Below are positions 9,155-17,968 of a stretch of DNA of 64,000 bases, piece after piece (the stretch's first letter is position 1; each line of letters starts with the position of its first letter). This DNA is from an uncultured Gemmatimonadota bacterium (lineage in GTDB: Bacteria; Gemmatimonadota; Gemmatimonadetes; Palauibacterales; Palauibacteraceae), in assembly GCA_913043255.1 (NCBI GenBank), contig CAJWLK010000004.1, forward strand, positions 124,001 to 188,000, in the 5' to 3' direction. A model generated the notes under the pieces. The model was not told the origin of the DNA and made no database searches. It saw only the letters and a list, made by a program, of their open reading frames with translations. Made by a program: the position numbers and the translations under genes.

Positions 9155-10597
9155 ATGAATGATAGAGGGATTAATGGAGGTAAAACTCTAGAAGACGTAG
9201 CACTCCTGCCGGCCCATGAGCAGGTGCGAAGAGTCCGGCACGGTCAACTTACAGCCACCGAGCTTCTTGAAGCGTGCATGGAGCGTACGAGGCGGCACAA
9301 TGAGTTCGTGAACGCCTTGGTGACGCTGAACGAAAATGCCGGGTCCGAAGCGGCTGCTGTCGATGTCAAGATCGCGAAGGGTGAAGATCCTGGTCCCCTC
9401 GCTGGTCTTGTGGTTGGTATCAAGGACGTGACGGAGACTGCCGGGATCCGGACCACGTACGGATCGAAATTGTTCGAAGACTTCGTGCCCGATCAAGACG
9501 CTACCGTTGTGAAACGGTTCCGCCAGGCAGGGGCCGTGATCATGGGTAAGACCAACACGCCCGAGTTCGCAGCCGGAGGGAACACTTGGAATGAGGTCTT
9601 TGGGTTTACCCGAAATCCGTGGGACCTGGAGCGTAGCGCTGGTGGCTCAACCGGGGGAGGTGCCGCTGCTCTCGCAACGGGAATGATTTCGATTGCTCAA
9701 GGGAGCGATCTTGGTGGGTCGTTGCGTATCCCTGCCTCGTTCTGTGGCGTTGTTGGATTACGCTCAACCGCCGGTCTGATCCCGACCTTCCCGTCTCCGC
9801 ACCTCTGGGATCACCTGCATGTAACTGGGGCGATGGCACGAACGGCTGCCGATATTGAGCTTTCACTTAGCGTGCTCGCTGGGCCGACGGACGAATCTCC
9901 CATTGTGGCGCCACCAAAAGGGAGGCCAGTCCTCACGGGAGGACTCGAATGGGGTGCCGCACAGGGGAAGCTTGCCTATTGCCCGAATATTGCTGGTATT
10001 GGGATTGATCCAACCGTTACTTCTGTGGCGGAAGGTGCGGTAGAAAGACTTCGTGACTCGGGCGTCGAAATCAGGCAGGTTGACTTGGATCTGTCTTACG
10101 GTCGTGACGCATTCATGGCACTCCGCGGATACTGGTTCCTCGCGCAGTTTTTTGAGCAGCTGGATCGGGTTGCGGAATTTGGCCCCAACGTATCGGCGAA
10201 CCTAACGTCTGGTCTCAAAGTGACTACACGAGATTTAGGTAGGGCGGAGAACACGCGCAGGGCCATGCGTGAGCAGTTCCTAGATCTTTTCAAGGAGTAC
10301 GATGCAGTTTTAACCCCCACCATGGCGATCCCTCCATTTTCGGTGGAGGAAAACTACCCAGAAACAATCGCAGGAAAGCCTATGGAGACGTATATCGATT
10401 GGATGGCGCCGACTTTTTTACTGTCACTTCCCAGTTTGCCTGTCGCGAGTGTACCAGTTGGGTTGGATTCGTCTAGGTTACCCGTTGGATTACAGGTTGT
10501 GGTACCACCATATAGAGAGTCGCGCGCTTTGGCCCTTGCAAGTCTTTTCGAGACTGAGTGTCCAATTGGTTTTCCGCCTCTAGTTACTATCGATTAA
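9155..10597 (+). CDS. Amidase signature-family amidohydrolase
   Basis: Hydrolyses amides to acid and ammonia with the Ser-cisSer-Lys triad. The lysine is in VVGIKDVTETAG, and the Gly/Ser-rich signature GGSTGGGAAALATGM is complete and followed by the nucleophile region QGSDLGGSLRIPA. At 480 residues it has family length. GatA is unlikely because no gatB or gatC is nearby and the neighbours are hydrolases. No signal peptide is visible, so it is probably cytoplasmic. It lies 24 bases after the serine hydrolase and 11 bases before the M20 peptidase, suggesting one operon for breaking down amidated or peptide compounds. The true substrate is unknown. Confidence 0.85.
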   Translation: MNDRGINGGKTLEDVALLPAHEQVRRVRHGQLTATELLEACMERTRRHNEFVNALVTLNENAGSEAAAVDVKIAKGEDPGPLAGLVVGIKDVTETAGIRTTYGSKLFEDFVPDQDATVVKRFRQAGAVIMGKTNTPEFAAGGNTWNEVFGFTRNPWDLERSAGGSTGGGAAALATGMISIAQGSDLGGSLRIPASFCGVVGLRSTAGLIPTFPSPHLWDHLHVTGAMARTAADIELSLSVLAGPTDESPIVAPPKGRPVLTGGLEWGAAQGKLAYCPNIAGIGIDPTVTSVAEGAVERLRDSGVEIRQVDLDLSYGRDAFMALRGYWFLAQFFEQLDRVAEFGPNVSANLTSGLKVTTRDLGRAENTRRAMREQFLDLFKEYDAVLTPTMAIPPFSVEENYPETIAGKPMETYIDWMAPTFLLSLPSLPVASVPVGLDSSRLPVGLQVVVPPYRESRALALASLFETECPIGFPPLVTID

Positions 10598-10608
10598 GGA
10601 GTATTGCG

Positions 10609-11787
10609 ATGCCTAGTACCGATAAATGTGTTGGCTTTTTACAAGAGCTCATTCAGACGCGGTCGATGTCAGGTGAGGAGGGAGAGATAGCGTCTCTCGT
10701 TGCGTCCCAAATGAGTGAACTTGGTTATGATGAAGTTTCATCAGATGATGCGGGCAACGTGATTGGGTTGGTCCGAGGATCAGGAACCGCACCCACGACT
10801 ATGTTCAATACACATTTGGATCATGTGGACGCGGGCGATCCAGCCGATTGGCCACACGATCCGTTTGGAGGCGAAGTCCATGACGGTGTGGTGTGGGGGC
10901 GAGGTGCTGTCGATATCAAAGGCCCACTCGCCGCTCAGGTATTCGGAATCGCGCGCCTGATCGAAAGCGGAGACCGTCCGCCCGGAGACGTCTACGTGAC
11001 GGGTGTCGTACAAGAGGAAGTCGGTGGTCTTGGAGCTCGGCACATGGCCGAGACGCTAGCGCCTGATCTCATCATGATCGGAGAACCGAGTCGGAATGAG
11101 GTGCGCCGCGGACACCGGGGGCGTGTAGAGCTTCAGGCTCATGTGCGTGGACGGATGGCGCATGCTTCGATGACAAGTATTGGGCGAAATCCGCTCGAAG
11201 TGATAGGCCGATTTTTATCAAAACTTAACGAAATTGAACTGCCCGACGATCCTAACTTGGGGCGTTCAACAGTTGCCCCAACACTAATCCGAACCGATCA
11301 AACGAGTGCGAATGTGATTCCGGGAGAAGTAGTCCTCACGCTCGATTGTAGGACGGTAGGTGGTCAAAACTCGAGGACTCTTAGCGACGCATTGGGACCG
11401 CTTCTTAGTGAGTGTGAAATTGAGGGTACTTCGAGTCAGATTTGTATCCCCGAGGAAGACAAGGTCAGCTATGCAGGTCTTGAGATGACCTATTCAGCAG
11501 AACACCCGGCACTCTCACTATCTGCAGATCACGTGGCAGTACAAACCGCAGTTCAGGCCTTGGCTGGTGCGCTAGGTTCTGAGCCGCCCGTAGGCGTATG
11601 GGACTTTGCGACTGATGGAGGTCACTTTGCTGAGGCTGGCAGGACGGTTGTGGGGTTCGGGCCAGGAGATGATCGGCTAGCGCATACAGTGAGCGAGCAT
11701 ATCCACATCCAAGAATTAGAGATTGGTATTCGTGGAAACGAGGCTCTGGCCCGGAACTGGGCTACCCAATTCGCTGCGGCAAACTGA
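10609..11787 (+). CDS. M20-family peptidase/deacylase (ArgE/DapE/YgeY-like)
   Basis: Zinc amidohydrolase of the ArgE/DapE/ACY1 group. The ATG at 10609 is chosen because AAGGAG lies eight bases upstream; an earlier in-frame GTG at 10558 falls inside the amidase gene. Motifs are FNTHLDHVDAG, GRGAVDIKG, the catalytic Glu pair in VVQEEVGG, IGEPS, and a C-terminal AHTVSEHIHI. The central domain starts with HRGRVELQAHVRGRMAHAS. It is 392 residues and cytoplasmic. With the amidase and serine hydrolase just upstream it probably completes breakdown of N-acyl amino acids, dipeptides or similar compounds; the exact substrate is inferred only as a class. Confidence 0.85.
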   Translation: MPSTDKCVGFLQELIQTRSMSGEEGEIASLVASQMSELGYDEVSSDDAGNVIGLVRGSGTAPTTMFNTHLDHVDAGDPADWPHDPFGGEVHDGVVWGRGAVDIKGPLAAQVFGIARLIESGDRPPGDVYVTGVVQEEVGGLGARHMAETLAPDLIMIGEPSRNEVRRGHRGRVELQAHVRGRMAHASMTSIGRNPLEVIGRFLSKLNEIELPDDPNLGRSTVAPTLIRTDQTSANVIPGEVVLTLDCRTVGGQNSRTLSDALGPLLSECEIEGTSSQICIPEEDKVSYAGLEMTYSAEHPALSLSADHVAVQTAVQALAGALGSEPPVGVWDFATDGGHFAEAGRTVVGFGPGDDRLAHTVSEHIHIQELEIGIRGNEALARNWATQFAAAN

Positions 11788-11819
11788 TCGTGTCGACTCC
11801 CTGATTTTGGATATAACGT

Positions 11820-13328
11820 CTATGCAGACGAAACCTGTGTGGTAGGGTGTGGAGCCGGAGTGGTCGAGAACTTTGCGACATGTGAGGCGTCCATCGGCGG
11901 TGTGCGCAGCGACACAATCGTCATCATGATCACGTTGCCCACCACACCATAGATGCCGGGGTGGATGTCACCCCATGCCAACGTTGGGAATACGTTGAGG
12001 ACGATCGTTATCAGCCCGCCCGTCAAGAGACCCCAAAGTGCGCCGGGCCGAGTGACTCGCGGCCACAGAAGCATCATGACGGTGAGGGGGAAGAGTTGCG
12101 AGATGAAACCGTAGCTGAGAAGTAGAAGCTCGACTAGGCTCAGACCGGGAATGAGCGCGAGGGCATATGAAATCGCGCCGACGATCACCACGAGCCGTTG
12201 AATCCAACGTCTCTGAGCGGCATCACTTAATGATCCTGGTCGGATATTCCCCCAAAAGTCCCGCACGGCCACCGCACCAGCTGCATGCAAGATCGCATCT
12301 CCAGTGGACATTGATGCGGCGAGCGCGCCAGCACAGAAAAGGCCCACGATGACCGGTGGTAAGGCGATCTGGGCTGATGTAACAATGGTGGGCAGGATCG
12401 TGTCCGCTGGAACCACGCCGGGGAATGCTAGGACACCAGAAAATCCAATGAACATGATTGGTACGAGGAACAACGCGAAGGTCGGGTAAAAAACCACAGT
12501 CTTTTTTAGCGTGTTATCGTCGCGCGCAGTGAAAATCTTCATGAAATAGTGCGGCCAAACGCTAAACCCGAGCGCTGAAATCGCGACAGAACTGGAATAC
12601 CCACCCCAGCTCCAGGGTTGTCCGTCTGCAGCGAGTCCTGGACCTCGCAGCATATCTGGCATTTCGGTTGCGATCGCTTCGAACATTGGACCGACGCCAC
12701 CATGGAGTCGATAGGGAAGGTACAGGCCCAGACCCCAAGCTAGCGCCATCATGAAAATCCCTTGGAACGTATTGGTCCACCCAACACCCAATACCCCACT
12801 CCGAAAGACATAGATGAGCACAACTCCATATGCGATGGCTGCTCCAGCCCATTCAGGCACCCGCCCCTCAGTTACGACGTTAAAGACATAACCTGCGCCT
12901 CTCATCTGAATGACCAGATAGGGTATAAATGCGAACACGGAGAGGATTGCTAGAATCGCTGGGATAGCCCGGCTATCGAAACGGTGAGCGAACATCTCAG
13001 CCTGGGTTACATACCCATGCCTGCGGCCTAGAGCAGCGACCTTTGGGCCAAAGAAGTACCATGGAACGAGCCCAACAGATGCATATGCGAGTATGTAGAA
13101 TGCTGCCGCTCCGCGACTGTAGGACCAACCAGGCCCTCCCAAGAACGCAAAGGCGCTGAAAACTGAAGCGCCCATGATGAAGTACAGAAGGATAAAGCTG
13201 ATCGATCTGTCACCCGCGACGTATCCCTCAGTGCTTTTCGAAGCTCCCCGCCCCGGTGCCAACCCGATCGCCAGCGAAGCGAATAGGTATCCAAGTGTGA
13301 TGAGGAATACGATCAGCCAAGATGGCAT
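11820..13328 (-). CDS. Sodium:solute symporter (SSS family)
   Basis: Sodium-coupled uptake permease in the inner membrane, 502 residues with about 13 hydrophobic spans. The family core is recognisable (GYVAGDRSISF near the N-terminus, GASVFSAFAFLGGPGW, CAGALAASMSTGDAILHAAG in the middle, typical of the proline/pantothenate branch). The ATG shares one base with the stop of the DUF3311 gene, the usual arrangement in which a DUF3311 partner precedes an SSS permease. It is convergent with the M20 peptidase. The substrate cannot be read from sequence; amino acids, acids or small amides would suit the neighbouring amidase and peptidases. Confidence 0.88.
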   Translation of the reverse strand: MPSWLIVFLITLGYLFASLAIGLAPGRGASKSTEGYVAGDRSISFILLYFIMGASVFSAFAFLGGPGWSYSRGAAAFYILAYASVGLVPWYFFGPKVAALGRRHGYVTQAEMFAHRFDSRAIPAILAILSVFAFIPYLVIQMRGAGYVFNVVTEGRVPEWAGAAIAYGVVLIYVFRSGVLGVGWTNTFQGIFMMALAWGLGLYLPYRLHGGVGPMFEAIATEMPDMLRGPGLAADGQPWSWGGYSSSVAISALGFSVWPHYFMKIFTARDDNTLKKTVVFYPTFALFLVPIMFIGFSGVLAFPGVVPADTILPTIVTSAQIALPPVIVGLFCAGALAASMSTGDAILHAAGAVAVRDFWGNIRPGSLSDAAQRRWIQRLVVIVGAISYALALIPGLSLVELLLLSYGFISQLFPLTVMMLLWPRVTRPGALWGLLTGGLITIVLNVFPTLAWGDIHPGIYGVVGNVIMMTIVSLRTPPMDASHVAKFSTTPAPHPTTQVSSA

Positions 13329-13666
13329 TATTCTTGCCCTTGGTTTGACTGGTAAAGCGGTTCTGGTTCGGTTGCTTTAATGTCATCATCCGATGCTTCT
13401 TCCCATAGGTAGAGTCCCCAAAGGGCGAGGAAGGATAGAACCAATCCGCCGATTACATATATCAGTGAGAAGGGGAGTCCGATCACTCTCGGTTCAATCG
13501 ACGCGAAGCGAGGATAGATGGGCCACATGAGCGCTAGAAACAGAAAGACGTAGAAGACTACGACTGCCTTGTATACGCTGGCTGGCACCCGGGAATTAGA
13601 TGCATGTTCAAGAGTATTCATAGACCCAAGAGGCCGGGTGGGTTCTTTGGAGTCAACCCGTCTCAT
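13328..13666 (-). CDS. DUF3311 small membrane protein, symporter partner
   Basis: Small two-helix membrane protein of the DUF3311 type. The spans lie at about residues 34-50 and 63-85, with a conserved P-x-Y-x-R-F between them (WPIYPRFASIEPRVIGLPFS). Proteins of this kind are regularly encoded just before SSS permeases and are thought to assist them. The coordinates use the farthest ATG; a second ATG at 13621 would remove a 15-residue hydrophilic leader and is equally plausible, as neither has a clear ribosome binding site. The gene diverges from the metallo-beta-lactamase lipoprotein at 13713 with only 46 bases between. Confidence 0.78.
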   Translation of the reverse strand: MRRVDSKEPTRPLGSMNTLEHASNSRVPASVYKAVVVFYVFLFLALMWPIYPRFASIEPRVIGLPFSLIYVIGGLVLSFLALWGLYLWEEASDDDIKATEPEPLYQSNQGQE

Positions 13667-13712
13667 GACTTAGCTGGTTGAAGCATAGTCGTTCGTATCC
13701 GATCTTAAACGA

Positions 13713-14723
13713 ATGAATAAGAGACCGTTGGACTTGGTGGCACGTAAATTTTGTCGACTGCAGGCAGCGTGTATTCACGGCGGGTGGGTTGGAGCTGTTA
13801 TTATCTTTCTGGGCGGATGTCTGGACATACGCTCAGCAGATCCTACCAATACCGTGTCAGCAGGCCAGGCTCGCGATTTGTCGACTGGAACGCACGTAGT
13901 TCTTCTCGGGACGGGCACTCCCAATGCAGACCCAAACTCCTCTGGCCCAGCAACGGCCGTAATAGTTGATGGACACACGTATCTGGTTGACACGGGTCCA
14001 GGGTTGGTGAGACGTGCCAGTGCGGCTGCATCCCACTATCAGATCGATGGCCTGACAGCAGCAAGTTTACAAATCGCCTTTTTAACACACCTCCATAGCG
14101 ACCATACCGTTGGACTTCCCGATCTTCTCCATACGTCCTGGGTGGCTGAGCGTGAGGAACCGTTGAAGCTGTTTGGGCCTGATGGGACGGTTGAAATGGC
14201 GGGGCACGTGACGGCTGCTTGGAGTGCTGACATTCAAAATCGACTGAACGGTCGTCAGCCTGCGACACCGGATGGATGGCGTATAGACGCTATCGATATC
14301 GATCCAGGTTTAATCTATGAGGATTCAAAAGTTCGAGTTACGGCATTTCTCGTACCACATACTGGTTGGCCCGAGGCATACGCATATCGGTTTGAGACCG
14401 CAGATCGCTCCATCGTCATCTCGGGTGATACGGCTCCTACTGAAGTCATTCTGGACGCATGTAACCAGTGTGACGTTCTCCTGCACGAGGTCTACTCGGC
14501 CCACACGTTTCGAGATAGACCGAACGAATGGCAGCGCTATCATGAGCAGGCGCACACGTCGACAATTGAGCTTGCTCAGCTTGCAATGCGGGCACAGCCA
14601 GGGGTCTTAGTGCTCTATCACCAGTTGTTGTGGGGTGCAAATCCTGACGAGGTGTTGGCCGAGATACGTGCGGCTGGGTACCAGGGACCGCTCGCTTACG
14701 GGCGCGACTTGGATGCGTATTGA
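13713..14723 (+). CDS. MBL-fold metallohydrolase lipoprotein (RNase Z/AHL lactonase-like fold)
   Basis: Exported metallo-beta-lactamase-fold hydrolase. The N-terminus has basic residues, a hydrophobic segment and the lipobox FLGGC, so it is predicted to be a lipoprotein. The fold begins with VVLLGTGTPN and continues with the zinc motif HLHSDHTVGL, the later ligands VPHT and ISGDTAP, and a final LYHQLL. This order is that of the RNase Z-like/arylsulfatase-like branch, but secretion argues against tRNA processing. Such exported enzymes may act on esters, lactones or phosphodiesters. It is single-gene and divergent from the symporter pair. Confidence 0.8.
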   Translation: MNKRPLDLVARKFCRLQAACIHGGWVGAVIIFLGGCLDIRSADPTNTVSAGQARDLSTGTHVVLLGTGTPNADPNSSGPATAVIVDGHTYLVDTGPGLVRRASAAASHYQIDGLTAASLQIAFLTHLHSDHTVGLPDLLHTSWVAEREEPLKLFGPDGTVEMAGHVTAAWSADIQNRLNGRQPATPDGWRIDAIDIDPGLIYEDSKVRVTAFLVPHTGWPEAYAYRFETADRSIVISGDTAPTEVILDACNQCDVLLHEVYSAHTFRDRPNEWQRYHEQAHTSTIELAQLAMRAQPGVLVLYHQLLWGANPDEVLAEIRAAGYQGPLAYGRDLDAY

Positions 14724-14872
14724 CGCAAGGAAGCTTCGTTTGTGTGGTGGTTTCTAGAGGTCAGGTGGCGCCCGATTCGGTTCAAACCCTAGTTTTATGA
14801 AATCGCTGACGGGTGTGGAGTAATGGTCCGGTCAGGCGATTCTACTTTAAGCTGTTACAATCGGAGGCCCTC

Positions 14873-15676
14873 GTGATATCGCGCTCTACCCGTTTTCTGG
14901 GCGGTTTTTTTGTTCTTATAGCTGTTGCGTGTGGCGATTCGAGTTCAGCTCCCCCCGCAGCAAACCTCGAACCGGACGAAGTCCTGGCCGATTCGCTGAT
15001 TGGTGCTTGGCTCGAAGCTGCTGGCGGGATGGATGCTTGGAACGACATCAGTTCAGCTCGCTACACGATTATGACGGTTTGGTTTGACTCTGCAGGCGAG
15101 ATACGCCGAATGCGTCCTAGGCGTGTGGAATACCGAAAGGTGGATGGCACAGAGCAAACTCGGATCGAACGTCCTGAAGCTGAGGGACTCTACGTCCAGA
15201 CCTTCACGGGGTCCGAAATGTGGGCTACCCTCAATGATCACCCTCTAGAGCCCGGTGTTCGGGCTTTCGATGAGTCCGAGTACGTGGGTAGGGATGTGGT
15301 GTATTGGTTTGGTCTCCCCTACAAGTTGTTTGACCCGGGGGTGCACCGAAAAGCAAGTGCAATGGATGAAACGGGTTACGAGGTCCGGGTTACATTTGAG
15401 AATGATGTTGGGCTTGGTTCAGGAGATCGTTGGTTCTACTACTTTCATGATGACGACCCCTTCCCGGAAGAGGTTCATTACATTTCAGAGGGTAGGGGAG
15501 AGGAAAGTCGTGCTCGAACTCGCTGGCACGGGTATGAAACAATTGGCGACTTTGTTTACGTGGTCGGTAGGACCTGGTTCAACTTGTCGTTGAACCCTAC
15601 CAAAGAACTCCGGGTCGATGATGTTCAGTTGAACCCGAGTTTGTCGGACTCACTGTTCACGGCTCCGAGCTACTAA
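14873..15676 (+). CDS. Lipoprotein of unknown function, LolA-like in general character
   Basis: Not recognised as a named family. The GTG at 14873 is chosen because CGGAGG lies just upstream and it gives a clean lipoprotein signal: ISRSTRFLGG, a hydrophobic core and the lipobox IAVACG. A longer reading from 14813 would put an odd hydrophilic stretch before it. The mature part contains AWLEAAGGMDAWNDI, then beta-rich segments (TRIERPEAEGLYVQTFTG), a pattern seen in exported proteins that resemble outer-membrane lipoprotein carriers. The gene stands alone between the MBL lipoprotein and the M42 peptidase. Confidence refers to it being a real exported protein. Confidence 0.7.
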   Translation: MISRSTRFLGGFFVLIAVACGDSSSAPPAANLEPDEVLADSLIGAWLEAAGGMDAWNDISSARYTIMTVWFDSAGEIRRMRPRRVEYRKVDGTEQTRIERPEAEGLYVQTFTGSEMWATLNDHPLEPGVRAFDESEYVGRDVVYWFGLPYKLFDPGVHRKASAMDETGYEVRVTFENDVGLGSGDRWFYYFHDDDPFPEEVHYISEGRGEESRARTRWHGYETIGDFVYVVGRTWFNLSLNPTKELRVDDVQLNPSLSDSLFTAPSY

Positions 15677-15876
15677 TCAAAGTAGGACTGGCGTTGCTAG
15701 TTTTTATCGTGAGGTCATCGTGAGAATTACGACTCTCTATTCCATCGCGTGCACTATCTTGCATCCTAACGATGGGAGGCTAGCTTCGCGCCGACCATCT
15801 ACGGAATGCCGTGCGCAGAAACGTGACCACGAATGAATTTTGACCCTTTAGGCCCTAATAGCCCCGCACTTTATTT

Positions 15877-16947
15877 ATGAGCCAAACACTCCGCGATACA
15901 CTCTATCGGTTGCTCGATGCGCCTGGCCCATCTGGTTTTGAGACTGAAGCCGCAGGTGTGTGGCGAGATGTCGCAGCCGATTTTTCATCTGAAGTGTGGT
16001 CAGATGTTCACGGGAACTCGTTCGCCTCGAATGGAGTGGAAAAAGGGCCGACCATTATGTTGGCCGGCCACGTCGATGAGATTGGTCTCATGGTCCATTA
16101 CATCGACGATGATGGGTTCCTGTTCGTCCGTGGTGTGGGTGGTTGGGACCCACAGGTTCTAGTAGGTCAGCGCGTACTAATCCTGACCAGCAAGGGCTCT
16201 GTGAGCGGAGTGATTGGACGTCGGGCCATTCACCTTCTGCAGCCCGATGAACGTAAAAAAGCCGTTAAAATGAAGGATCTGTGGGTCGACATAGGAGCGG
16301 CTAATGGCGATGCGGCTCGCGAACTGGTTTCTATCGGCGACGTCGGTGTTATAGCGTCGGAGACGATCTCACTAGGTGAGTCTGTTGTAGCCGGTCGTTC
16401 AATCGACGACCGTGCGGGAGCTACCGTAGCGCTTGAAGCGCTCAGACGTGTGGTTGCGCGAGGAAGTAATGTGCGCGTCGTCGCAGTCGCGACTGCGCAG
16501 GAGGAGATTAGTGGGAGGTCAGGTGGTGGGGCGCGAACGAGTAGTTTCGCGCTAGAACCGGATGCGGCCATTGTGATCGACGTTACACACGCAACGGATC
16601 ATCCTAACTCGAACAAGAAAGAATTTGGTGACGTGCGGGTTGGGGGAGGCCCAGTGCTAAGCCGAGGAGCGCAAATTAATGCGAGAATGGTTACTGATCT
16701 GACAGAGGCTGCGTTACGCGCAGGCATAGAGCCTCAGTGGCAGGCAGCCCCGTCGGGGACGGGCACTGATTTGGACGGAATTTTCACGACGCGTTCTGGG
16801 GTTGCGACTGCTTTGATCTCTCTCGCTAATCGATATATGCACAGTCCGAACCAGTTAGTTGATCTTAGAGACCTTGATGCGGCGGCAGAGATTATCGCCG
16901 AGTATATCACCGGGTTAAAGCCTGGTACGCCTTTCTTATCGAACTGA
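15877..16947 (+). CDS. M42-family (TET/FrvX-type) metalloaminopeptidase
   Basis: Cytoplasmic di-metal aminopeptidase of the M42 family, which assembles into large tetrahedral particles that chew up peptides. Motifs: the first metal His in LAGHVDEIGLM, the bridging Asp in GRSIDDRAGATVAL, the catalytic and metal Glu pair in ATAQEEISGRSGG, VIDVTHA, and the C-terminal His in ANRYMHSPNQLVDLRD. The length of 356 residues is standard. A 200-base gap without recognisable content precedes it. The DtxR-type regulator begins eight bases downstream, so the two are probably co-transcribed and the peptidase may be metal responsive. Confidence 0.9.
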   Translation: MSQTLRDTLYRLLDAPGPSGFETEAAGVWRDVAADFSSEVWSDVHGNSFASNGVEKGPTIMLAGHVDEIGLMVHYIDDDGFLFVRGVGGWDPQVLVGQRVLILTSKGSVSGVIGRRAIHLLQPDERKKAVKMKDLWVDIGAANGDAARELVSIGDVGVIASETISLGESVVAGRSIDDRAGATVALEALRRVVARGSNVRVVAVATAQEEISGRSGGGARTSSFALEPDAAIVIDVTHATDHPNSNKKEFGDVRVGGGPVLSRGAQINARMVTDLTEAALRAGIEPQWQAAPSGTGTDLDGIFTTRSGVATALISLANRYMHSPNQLVDLRDLDAAAEIIAEYITGLKPGTPFLSN

Positions 16948-16954
16948 CACTGGG

Positions 16955-17644
16955 ATGATGGATACCAACACAGAGTCGAATGTGTCAGGCCAGAGTCGGG
17001 CCGTTGAAGACTACCTCAAGGCAGTCTATAAACTCCAGCAGTCTGAAGACTCGGTGTCGACGACGTCTCTGGCAGAAGAACTTGGTCGTTCTGCTGCTTC
17101 GGTGACGAACATGGTGAAGGGACTCGCAGGGCAGGGATTGCTACAGCACACACCATATCGAGGGGTACGACTGACAGCTTTCGGTGAAGTCACCGCTTTA
17201 CGAATCATCCGACGCCATCGAGTTTTAGAACTCTACTTAATTGAAAAACTCGGTTTTCCATGGGATGATGTGCATGCCGAGGCCGAGCGACTGGAGCATG
17301 CGGCTTCCGATGGCCTGATTGACCGAATGGCGCAGGCACTGGGAGAGCCTTCCGTAGATCCTCATGGATCGCCGATCCCAACCCGTGATGGAGAGATCAT
17401 GGCCACCGAGTGGATCTCGTTGGGCGATCTCGAGCACGGGAGGCATGGGGTGGTGCGCGAAGTGTCTGACGGGGATGGCGAGACGCTGCGCAAACTGGCA
17501 CACCTAGGGTTGCTTCCTGGAACCCGGATTCGCCTGCTCGAGACAATGGCGGATGGGGGGGCGTATGTGGAAGTTGATAACCAGCACATGGACATCGAAA
17601 GTACACTAGCCCAAGCGGTATTTGTCGAGTTGGAAGATACGTAG
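16955..17644 (+). CDS. DtxR/MntR-family metal-dependent transcriptional regulator
   Basis: Iron- or manganese-sensing repressor. Residues ~10-75 form the winged helix (AVEDYLKAVYKLQ, TTSLAEELGRSAASVTNMVKGLAGQGLL), typical of DtxR, MntR and IdeR. The dimerisation and metal-site region follows (RRHRVLELYLIEKLGFPWDDVHAEAERLEHAASDGLIDRM split over the domain, with Glu and His ligands), and the C-terminus from about 150 is a FeoA/SH3-like domain (LAHLGLLPGTRI). The start is an ATGATG eight bases after the M42 gene. The three-domain plan is nearer DtxR than two-domain MntR. Whether iron or manganese is sensed is undecided. Confidence 0.88.
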   Translation: MMDTNTESNVSGQSRAVEDYLKAVYKLQQSEDSVSTTSLAEELGRSAASVTNMVKGLAGQGLLQHTPYRGVRLTAFGEVTALRIIRRHRVLELYLIEKLGFPWDDVHAEAERLEHAASDGLIDRMAQALGEPSVDPHGSPIPTRDGEIMATEWISLGDLEHGRHGVVREVSDGDGETLRKLAHLGLLPGTRIRLLETMADGGAYVEVDNQHMDIESTLAQAVFVELEDT

Positions 17645-17719
17645 ACTGGCACCACAAGTTTGTGGCACACGGTCGCGTGTCACGCAAACAGGAATTTTAG
17701 TGACAAGAAAAGAGGATTG

Positions 17720-17968
17720 GTGAGCGCGAAAATTAAAGCGGACGAAGATACATGGCGTGCAGAGCTTGCCGAAGATTCAACAGGCCCGATCGTTATCTTT
17801 TTCTGCACGACGACAAACCAGCGGCCTTATCGAGTGGTGGAGATTGAGTCGACCCAGGCCGAAAGTGATCTTGATCTTCAAGATTTTTCGGAAGAAGAGT
17901 TACGTACTCTATTTGACGCCTCGCGCTCGATGGGTGCTCCGAAGGACTATCCACGCTACGATTCTTGA
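17720..17968 (+). CDS. Small acidic protein of unknown function
   Basis: An 82-residue acidic protein with no recognised domain. The GTG at 17720 is preferred because AGAGGA lies just upstream; the open frame extends back to 17660 without a better signal. It reads as a short alpha/beta protein (GPIVIFFCTTTNQRPYRVVEIES) with an Asp/Glu-rich helix (SDLDLQDFSEEELRTLF). It overlaps the PHP-domain gene by four bases (TTGA), which supports its being translated. Possibly a lineage-specific accessory of the PHP phosphoesterase; that is inference. Confidence 0.6.
   Translation: MSAKIKADEDTWRAELAEDSTGPIVIFFCTTTNQRPYRVVEIESTQAESDLDLQDFSEEELRTLFDASRSMGAPKDYPRYDS

Noticed and set aside
9155-10597. GatA subunit of the tRNA amidotransferase
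   Set aside because: No gatB or gatC beside it and the neighbours are hydrolases; generic amidase is the safer call.
11820-13666. Pantothenate or proline permease as a specific name for the symporter pair
   Set aside because: The SSS family is too broad and DUF3311 partners occur with several substrates; only the family is supported.
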